Below are positions 56,319 to 64,000 of a stretch of 64,000 nucleotides of DNA, piece by piece. The first letter of the stretch is position 1; each line of letters opens with the position of its first letter. The DNA lies in assembly GCA_034509735.1 (NCBI GenBank), contig JACGWO010000004.1, positions 20,441,395 to 20,505,394 on the forward strand. Reading direction: 5' to 3'. The position numbers were made by a program, and so were the translations under genes. Origin of the DNA: Sesamum alatum (Eukaryota; Streptophyta; Magnoliopsida; Lamiales; Pedaliaceae). The notes under the pieces are model-generated. The model was not told where the DNA came from, did not search any database, and saw only the letters and a program-made list of their open reading frames with translations.

Positions 56319-56732
56319 AGAGTGAATTTCAATTACATTTCTTAAAATTTGACATAATTATAAATATTTTTTTTATTAATTATAAATATGCAGTGAGGTT
56401 TTTATCGTCTAATAAATAAACCATTTTATTCATTTTTATGAACGAACTGACAAAAATATCCTTATACAAATATAATTATGTTTTAAAATTTTCTAAATCT
56501 TTTTGGACAAAAATGCGCATAAAGATGTTTCTTATGTTTTTTACCCAGAGGAGCAGTAATGTAATTTGCCTCGACTGATTTTTCTATAATTTAAAAAAAT
56601 ATATATCAATGGCAAAATGGACCATTTCAGCCTCTTGGTTAAAAACTTAAGGGGGTATTTATAATTTTTAAAATAATGAGGGGGTATTCATAATTATGCC
56701 AAACTTAGAACAGGTTATTGTAATTCACCCTA
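56319..56732. mobile_element. MITE with TAGGGTGAATTACAAT-type ends
   Basis: The left arm TAGAGTGAATTTCAATTACA, then TTGACATAATTATAAATA, pairs with the right arm GTATTCATAATTATGCCAAA, then GTAATTCACCCTA. About 60-bp arms, 414 bp in all. Non-coding. Confidence 0.8.
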
Positions 56733-56780
56733 AAAGTACAAAAATTATAAATATAATTTCAAATTATAATACCTTCTGAT

Positions 56781-57062
56781 TGGGATAATTTCATTTTACC
56801 CCTAAATTAGTCATTAAAATCACTTTTGATACTTTATATTCGACCTCATTAATTTTGGTCCCCAAATACTTTTAAAGTAATCAAAGTTAGTCCTAACAAC
56901 TAGTTGATAAAAAAGGTCCCTTTGTTAGTTTAAACGACCGACTAACGGTCAGGACCAACTTTAATCATTTTAAAACATTTGAGGACCAATGAGGTCGGAT
57001 TATTAGAATACCGAAAAAGTGATTCTTGATTAACTTAGGGGACCAAAAATAAAACTATCCCT
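56781..57062. mobile_element. MITE with TAGGGATAGTTTTATTT-type ends
   Basis: The left arm GGGATAATTTCATTTTACCC, then AATCACTTTTGATA, pairs with the right arm AAAAAGTGATTCTTGATTAA, then GGGGACCAAAAATAAAACTA and TCCC. The inner part repeats GAGGTCGGA and GACCAA motifs in both directions. 282 bp. Confidence 0.82.
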
Positions 57063-57466
57063 AGTCTAATTTATCATTATCTTTTTCCTAACCCTCACCA
57101 AAATCCGAGTATCGCATAAGGACATAATGAATATATTAGTAGTAGGCATTTATTTACAAGGGTTTTGAGTAACTTTTTATACATAAGTCACATAATAAAC
57201 GCATACGGTACCATACCAAACTATAAAACTCCAATCACTAGAAATATCGCATATATTATTTTTTAAGCTAAGTTCATTATTCATGATTTGATAATTCACT
57301 ACTATCTCTCTTCAAAAAAACTCTTTTATTAAAGACATTTGATTTGAAAAACAATGTATGTCGATGATAATTTTTCAATTAAATTTCTCATTTAATCTAC
57401 GACCACATCATAACATTAATAATAAAATGAAAACAAAAATATGAGAGTATGAGAGAGATGGCTCAC

Positions 57467-57522
57467 CGAACTCCCATACTTGGCTTTATCAACAGCTTTG
57501 GCTTTCTGATGGCGTGGATATC
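57467..57522 (-). CDS. Upstream exon of the unrecognised host gene
   Basis: Minus strand: acceptor ATTTGTAG above 57522, 56 bp of open sequence encoding YPRHQKAKAVDKAKYGSS after a split codon, then donor GTGAGCC. It ends in phase 0 and matches the phase of the 54454-54555 exon. The intron between them (54556-57466, 2911 bp) contains the four MITEs listed at 55236-57062. Lys-rich and basic. Further exons upstream are not visible in the window. Confidence 0.45.
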
Positions 57523-58572
57523 CTACAAATGTACGTAAGAAAAAGATCGAGAACTAATTAACAGGTATTGCAACTCCTTGAATTTACATGTATTTTGTTT
57601 TTTTTGTTTTTTTTTTAATGAGCTATAAACTGTTAATTTGAAAGTACAATAATATTTCTACAGCGATCAATTGCTATAACAATATTTAATTCACAGTATA
57701 ATAAGATCTATATAGTCCATGGTATAGTAACATATTCACATCTACCAACACGAATAAAATGAATAATAGAAACGTCCTATAAATTAAATAACTTCCTATA
57801 TTTATAGTACTCGAACACACAACCTCACCACTCGGGCAAGAGATCATCGGTCCTTGAATTTACATGTTGAATAGCATTTAGCATGAGAATAACCAGCTTC
57901 TATAATGTGGATGGTTAGAGGGATAAGAAAGTAGACCAAGGAAAAAGATAGAAGATTGGGAAATTTGTAATTTTCATTCAATAAGTAGGGGGTGACAATT
58001 CTGATCGCATTGAAATCAATTTAACAATTTGGTACTGCGATTAAAAAAAAAAAACAGAATTAAGAATTTGAGGGCAATTTTAGCCGGAAATTTGTAAATT
58101 GATAGAAAAAGTGCATGTGCTATGATAAATTCATTACAAAAGATTTGATTTTTGCCTATACTATAAATGATCAAGACTTAAAAATCATGTATCAATATTA
58201 TTAATCAAGATTAAACAAAAATAATAGAAAAACTTATATTTTTATCACAGCTAATCAATATTTGCATGATTTTTAGTTGTGGCCAAAATATTTGCCATGA
58301 TTTGAACTATGACTAATGTTTTGACCTCACTTACAGAAACAACGGGTAATGGCCATTGTAAAATCATGGTTTATCTATATTCACCATGATTTTTGTTTTG
58401 ACCATAGTAAATAATTATAGACAAAAATTATATTTCTTCTGGCGATCGATTTTGGCAGTGGAAGTTCCATAATACTATTTATTTGAGTTGTTGGTGAGGT
58501 TGAATGGTACAATAACATCTAATCACATCACGCTACGGATAGAAATCTTGTTCAAGGGCCGTGTTTACTTTT
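57523..58572. other. AT-rich spacer with a possible half MITE
   Basis: 57987-58090 resembles the left end of the MITE at 55236. The stretch 58200-58440 has several ATCATGATTTT and CATGATTTTT motifs in both orientations, possibly a decayed inverted-repeat element. No gene. Confidence 0.45.
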
Positions 58573-59158
58573 CATACTACAAGAAATATGACATTAATAA
58601 CAAATATCAAGTGATAAATTTAAATGTTGTCAATATGCATTATGTTTCAGTTCTCTCTGCATGAGAGTTTACCTATCCTCTACATGAGTGTCCTAGTACT
58701 ACCCAAACAACCAACCTGCACATCCATCGTCGGTTACATGTCTCCGTTGTCCCCTAACCGACGAGTTTTGGGCGCCATTCACCACGGAATCGAGGCGGTA
58801 GTAGAGTCAGGCTTCGTGTGCGGTAACTTGGGTTCCCTTGTTCGAACCTAAGGTTTTCGTAGGGTTGTTGTAAGCTTCTCCTAGGGCTTTGTTCCTTTTC
58901 CAGTTTAGGATTTCGTTTTCTTTTGTTAGGCTTTAGTTCGTGTTTTGATTTTTTTGCTTCCTTTCACTCCGTTTTTGTTTCCTTTTTTTTTTTTTTTGTT
59001 CGTTAACCGTTGTTTTCTAATTCTCACGGTGTGTCTTTATTGTTAGTTTGTGTTGGTCTTTCCTTGCGGTGTTTGGACAAGGATTCAGCGTTAGGGCTCC
59101 GGTAAGCTTGGTCAACCCGTGGGTCTGTGTTGCTGGGCTCTTTGTCTATCACATCATT

Positions 59159-60480
59159 ATGGGCGGGGTGGAAAGGGAGTTAGAACAACTGAGGCGGGAC
59201 TTGAAACTGACGGGTGTTGAGGACAGAGGGTTGGTGATTGTGGATGGATTATAACATAATGAGTCAGACAACCACGAGCTTTGCCCAGCTGGCCGCATCC
59301 TCTCAACCCGATCGTATAGATTTGATGCGTTGTCCACCTCTATCGAAGGCCTGTTGAATCCGATCAGAGGGATAGACTATCGTCAGCTAGATGGGGAACA
59401 TTTTTTGTTGCAATTCAATCACATTATCAATCGGAACCGAGCTCTAGACGGGTGTCCCTGGAGTTTCTAGCGGAATATTATGATCTTGAATGTGATAAGG
59501 GTACACGAGCACCCCATGCAGGTAGATTTAAAATTGTGTGACTTCCATATGCATTTTAATGACCTCCCATTGAGCAAGATGAATCTGGGAATAGCAATGC
59601 ATAAAGGAAATCGAGTGGGGCGTTTCTAGGATATGGACATGGATGCAACAGACTGCTTCTAGGGAGCTACTCTCCGTATACGGGTATCGATCGATGTCTC
59701 AATCCTATGAAAAGGGTACTGAAATTGAGCACTACTATGGGCGACGAGCACTTAGTGACGTTCACATACGAGAGGCTCATGAATTTTTGTTACTTACGTG
59801 GACATCTAGTGCACATCTCGAAGTATTGCAAACGCCATTTCAAGGAGGGGTTTGTCAACCCGGAGCTCGAGACACCATATGGCACATGGATGTCCGCACC
59901 GCTTCCGGGCGGAACCGCCTTAGACAAGTCGAGGACGCCGGCCGGCAGGGGATGGGAACGCTTGCAGGCAAGAAAGATGGGGTAATCTTTAAGGAACTTG
60001 GCGTGGCGAGCTGGAGTGGAACCTCAAGAAGGGGAGAGGGGGCAACAGGACGTAAGTCGGTGGTGGGTGTGGGCCAAGTATTGGAACAAAGCTGAGCGAC
60101 AGTTGGCTAATGAAGGGGTTCCGAGCTCGGGCGGCATGGGTGACACAGGGGAGGGATTCCAATCCGGTGGACTAGCGAAGGAGACTGAGGGGTGTTTAAA
60201 GTGCCGGATAATTCGGAGAGGGTCTCGTCCACATTCCCATAGCTGGGTTGGGAACTTTAAGGCCGACTGAGGAAACGAGAGCTATAGACTTTGAATTAAC
60301 GCTGGTCACTACACCCCTTCAGTGTGTGGCACGGGATAATACGACATCGAGCTCTCGAGGGAGGCGTGGAAGGAGGGGTGGCTCACAGCTAGAGTTGGCA
60401 GTGGGGCATAAGCGGTGTTTAGGTATTAGTATCATTGAGCCTGACCCGGATTATGTGCAACATGGCAAGCGATGACAAGA
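59159..60480 (+). pseudogene. LINE ORF1, broken
   Basis: The start ATG at 59159 opens VERELEQLRRDLKLTG, typical of plant LINE ORF1. A stop at 59252 and a frame change follow. The RNA-binding-like domain continues with FLLQFNHIINRNRALDGCPW (about 59405; stop just after) and HFNDLPLSKMNLGIAMHKGN (about 59550), then LRIRVSIDV. The zinc-knuckle region at about 59780-59850 (FCYLRGHLVHISKYCKRHF) has its second Cys changed to Arg. A Gly/Arg-rich tail runs to about 60480. It would package LINE RNA. At least five stops or frameshifts. Confidence 0.82.
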
Positions 60481-60543
60481 ACTGGTGGACGAATGATCTA
60501 CTTCATCATCTGGGGAGGCTACGAAGCAGCCCCACCAGCAACC

Positions 60544-61940
60544 ATGAAAATCATATCTTGGAACTGTCAGGGGTTGGGGTCCCCTTGGTGAGTTCGGATG
60601 CTCTGTGAGCTGATTAAACTTCATAACACCAGCTTGGTCTTTCTCTCCAAGACCAAGTGCGATCGAAGGAGAGGTGAGTTACTTAGAGAGAGAGAGTTAA
60701 TTATTTTGGTGTGGGGGTTCCGGCTAATAGGCATAGCCGCGGCTCACTACTGCTATGGTGTAAGGATGTTGATGTTTGGATTCAGTCTTTCTCGAATCAC
60801 CACATTGATGTAACGGTGCAAGAAGGGGGGGCTAGATGGCGTGTAATGAGTATCTAGAGGCATTCGGATACGTCTAACAACTGTTTCTAGTGTCTGCTCT
60901 AGAAAGTATGTGGGGTAAGTTCTTTTGGGACCAAGATTGCACGATGAAAACTCATTGGATTTCATGGGGGGCCATGTGTTCGAGTGAAGCAGAAAGCGCG
61001 CTTGGTTTCCAGAAGTTACAAGCTCAAAATTTTGCCTGGCTATCCAAACAGGCGTGGTGGATCGCAATGTGCCGGACAGCTTGGCACACCAGGTACTCAA
61101 GGCCAAATATTTTCCTTAGTGCAGTTTCTTCGAAGCTCAGCTAGTGGGGCAGCCATCCTTCACCTGGCAATCCCTTTTGATGGAGTGGGAGATACTGAAA
61201 ATGGGTGTTCGATGGAGGATTAGTTCTGGCCAACTTGTGGAAATTGCAGGAGCATTGTGGCTGCCCTCGATGCCTATTCTCAAGCTGGTCTGCGCACTGC
61301 GAATGCTGGCCCCTTCTGCCAAGGTCATGGACTTGTTGGAGGATGCTGAGCGGCGAAATAGGGAGTTAGTCCTTTGGGAATTCGTCGACCTTGATGCGGA
61401 GTACATTCTTAAGACGCCCACAGGTGGCAGCCAGTCGGCAGACAAGTTGGTCTGGCACCATGATCCATGGGGCAAGTTTTCGGTGCGGAGCGAAAATCAC
61501 TTGGCCACAACCCCGTCAGCGGAATCTAGCTCTACAAGAACGCTTTTGGGAGGGGGGACCTTCAAGGCGGTTGGGATTTTGTGGAGAGCCAAGGTACCGC
61601 CGAAGGTTCAGCTATTCACGTGGCATTGTTGCCGTAATGCCTTGCCGACCAATGCAACCATGCTATAAAGAGGGATCAGGTTGGACAAGGGGTGCCCCTG
61701 GTGCGGCTTTGAGGCGGATGACTTAGCTCATACACTGGTGTGCTACTCCTTTGCGCAACTTGTTTTGGTGGTCTCGGACTTGCCGTGGGCTGTGATATCT
61801 CAGACAGCTTACAATCGGAGGACTGGATGCGGCACATTCATAGGCAGCTTGACTTGAGAGAGTTTTTTCGATTCCTACTTACGGCTTGGCTTGTGGCAAT
61901 CTCGTAACCGGGCCATTTTTTAGGGTCGCACTTCAGACGC
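60544..61940 (+). pseudogene. LINE ORF2, internally deleted
   Basis: It begins MKIISWNCQGLGSPW, the endonuclease start, and continues to about 60850 with a stop and frameshifts. The next recognisable part (60890) is already the region after the RT: MWGKFFWDQD, HWISWGAMC, LGFQKLQAQNFAWLSKQAWW. The rest of the endonuclease and the RT with its catalytic box are deleted between about 60850 and 60890. Then come WQSLLMEWEILKMGVRWRIS (about 61165) and the zinc-binding region (KVPPKVQLFTWHCCRNALPT at about 61590; CPWCGFEADDLAHTLVCYSF at about 61693), followed by a WLVAIS stretch near 61890. Confidence 0.83.
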
Positions 61941-62356
61941 TCAGGCAATCACTAGTCAGATGGATAGGACGGTAGGGTTTTTGGGTTTTAGTATTTCCAG
62001 ATTCTAGTTAGTTTAATTTTATGAGCTTGGCATTCTTCGAATGTTAATTCGGTTGGAATTTTTTCCATTTGCTTATTTTAATAAAGTCTATCTTCTTCTC
62101 GAAATATATATATATGTATATATATAAGTTGTCAATAATAATATATATTAAGTGACAATAATTTTTATTTTATCACTATATAAGTACTAGTGACAAGAAT
62201 TGTGTATAAAGTTTTTACTATAAATAATTGGCGATACATCTATCGTGATAAGATAATATAGTGGCAACCATTATTCACTGTACTAGGACTTTGTTATATG
62301 TGTGTTACCAACTATATTTAGTGACAACTTTATACGCACTTTTTTGTCACTAATTC

Positions 62357-64000
62357 AACTAAGAGGTAAGGGGAAGTGAAAAGGGGGGCGGGGGGGGGGG
62401 GGGGGGGGGGGGGGAAGAATAATAATTTTCTTCGAGTTGTTTGGTATGATTGAAAGCCAAGTAAATTTCAAATACTTCTCTTTGCTGGATACGAGGAAAA
62501 TAGATTGAGACAAAAAGATTAATTTTTATAATTTTACATATTAACACTTTCTCTTTATTTTGTATTAGAAAATAAATTAATTAATATTATACTAAAATAA
62601 TTTTTAGTATATCAAAATTTTAAAAACCTTATTAATAAAATTATTCATCATACAAGAACAAAATTTTTTTTATTAATAAAAATATCCATCAAAATTATAT
62701 TATTCATTTATTATGTACTATTCAAGTAAAAATTACTTCCCTTAAATAAAGAAACTGAATTAAAACATAAGTGCTTCTGTTGGGATTTGGTTATCCTTTT
62801 TCAAAAATTATGTATCGGTATTATCAATGGAATGAGAAATAATTTAAAGAAAATTATGTATATTGTTAATAGGATAAATAAAATTAAAATATGGACTTTT
62901 TTATCTTTTTGGTCTTATACGTTCACTTTTCTGCCCAATTTTTTATACTAACAAAATTGGACTACGAAGAGGTTTCATTTATATCCAATGTTACTTCACC
63001 TCCATCTATTCTCCTAAACCAATACTAAACTTATTCTTATACATCAATTTTGACTTGTAGTTCTGTTATACATCCACTTTTCTCCCAACCAAACAAACCC
63101 TTACTGAAATCACTGCAAGGAGAATTGGAGGTTAACTAATGTCTGTTTTTCCCCACTTCCCCTTCACCTCGAACCAAACAATGGAGTACATTCTTTGTAA
63201 TTGGCATTTTAGTTGTTAATTGAAACAACATTATAATCTTATAAATTGGTTGTCAATCACAAGGTTAATTTATAGATTAAATTATAAATGAGAATAGTGT
63301 GTATCCCACGTTAGAAAAATGACAGATTGATATGAGCTTTGGGAAGTATATATATTGAGATGTGGTTCTAAGAGTTAAAATAACTCTAACTTGTCCCACA
63401 CTGAAAGTTCTTTTGATAAAAAAAAAAATCTCCATATATTGAGTTCAAACCTCAATTGGTGTTTGAAGTGTTATTGGAGATTAAAGGAAATTTGTGAAAA
63501 CCTCACACATGCGTTGTTGTCGCTCGCCCGCTCCGTCTCAGTATCTATCATTATCCAAAAAGTTTTAATTAATCCGGAAAGTTTTTTAAACATTTTTCAG
63601 TTACAATTTTTAAACATTTTTCATTTACTAAATATTTTTTTTCTGTTGTTTAATTTTGGATTAATGGTGTTAATGACTAACTAGTAATTTTGCGGCACAA
63701 TCTATGTGTGTACGCAATTTTTTAATATTATTTAACATAAAATATTTATAATATTTTTATTATTTAATAAAGTATATACAAAAATAATAAGTTAATATTA
63801 GATTTATAAAAAAATGGTGATAAAAAATATTAATATAATATTAGAGGGAAAAAATGCAAAATAGAAACAAAAAAAAAAAAAGAAAAAAGAATTAACTATC
63901 AAAAGATGTTGCGGGAGTTGGGAGTTAGATAAAAATTATAAAAAAATATTAATTAAACAGATCAAATAAAGTAAGACATCAAAAGGGTGCTCTCACTTAA
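62357..64000. other. AT-rich terminal spacer
   Basis: It contains a run of about 28 G at 62389-62415. No supported gene, MITE or LTR. ORF 63391-63684 has low-complexity composition and no recognised motif. Confidence 0.5.

Larger units (their letters stand above)
58636..62127 (+). mobile_element. Plant LINE with 10-bp TSD and an internal deletion
   Basis: A 5' UTR (58636-59158), ORF1 (59159-60480), ORF2 (60544 to about 61940) and a 3' end with AATAAAGTCTATCTTCTTCT followed by a TA-rich tail, instead of a pure poly(A). Flanking GTTGTCAATA occurs at 58626-58635 and 62128-62137. ORF2 lacks most of the endonuclease and the RT core, so it could not move itself. Confidence 0.85.
58577..62356. mobile_element. 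Possible CACTA-type non-autonomous element split by a LINE
   Basis: TACTACAAGAAATATGACAT at 58577 resembles the plant CACTA terminus CACTACAAGAAA, with the first base changed. Subterminal GTGACAA and GTGATAA motifs occur left of the LINE (58610) and repeatedly to its right (62153-62350). The right terminus (TTTCTTGTAGTG) is not found, so the right end is a guess. Confidence 0.35.

Noticed and set aside
62358..63180. Possible inverted-repeat element (GAGGTAAGGGGAAGTG and CACTTCCCCTTCACCTC)
   Set aside because: The similarity is limited to about 16 bp and does not extend inward; the G-run makes alignment unreliable.
63391..63684. 97-codon ORF near the right edge
   Set aside because: Phe/Leu/Asn-rich low-complexity translation of AT-rich DNA with no motif.

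Overview
This window is plant nuclear DNA, most likely from a eudicot, and almost all of it is a graveyard of nested transposable elements. Three things point to a plant: Ty1/Copia elements primed by initiator-Met tRNA, Ty3/Gypsy remnants of the Tat/Retand type, and plant-type LINEs whose ORF1 has the plant architecture. I see no rRNA, tRNA, CRISPR array, operon or bacterial gene.

One Ty1/Copia family dominates. Its LTRs are about 2.0-2.2 kb, start TGTTAGAATAGGTGACC and end CTTTCA. The PBS is TGGTATCAGAGC and the PPT is AAGTGGGAGAT. Eleven whole or partial LTRs are present. Element A (1-11054, +) holds a solo LTR in its leader (1775-3998). Element B (23658-37129, +) is complete, with TSD GGAAC, and holds two more solo LTRs (26620-28597 on -, 29381-30848 on +). 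B itself sits in a fourth solo LTR (21743-37389, TSD TTTTC), which split a LINE exactly at its reverse-transcriptase QGxP motif. Element C (-) lies in a Gypsy-type LTR at 39445-52325 and has been tandemly duplicated: copy 1 is 38630-47414 and copy 2 is 47420-52325. Copy 1 is full of single-base insertions and stray A-runs relative to copy 2 and may be uncorrected long-read sequence. Every Copia gag-pol is broken by stops and frameshifts.

Between A and the LINE lie the 3' end of a Tat-type Gypsy element with an antisense gypsy-type ORF (11055-14143), a minus-strand Gypsy pol fragment with a 43-bp minisatellite in its 3' region (14144-17888), a half MITE, and a hAT-like non-autonomous element (18247-19209).

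From 52.5 kb on, the DNA is AT-rich and low-copy in look. Two short phase-compatible exons of an unrecognised host gene (57467-57522 and 54454-54555, minus strand) are separated by a 2.9-kb intron packed with four inverted-repeat MITEs. A MITE-inside-a-MITE follows. A second, internally deleted LINE (58636-62127) has a 10-bp TSD. The last 1.6 kb shows no gene.

I did not find a new biological system. The features most worth following are the repeatedly self-nested Copia family, the GC-rich hairpin array in its 5' leader, the LTR-PBS-LTR tandem of the Gypsy-type element, and the duplicated, noisy element C.
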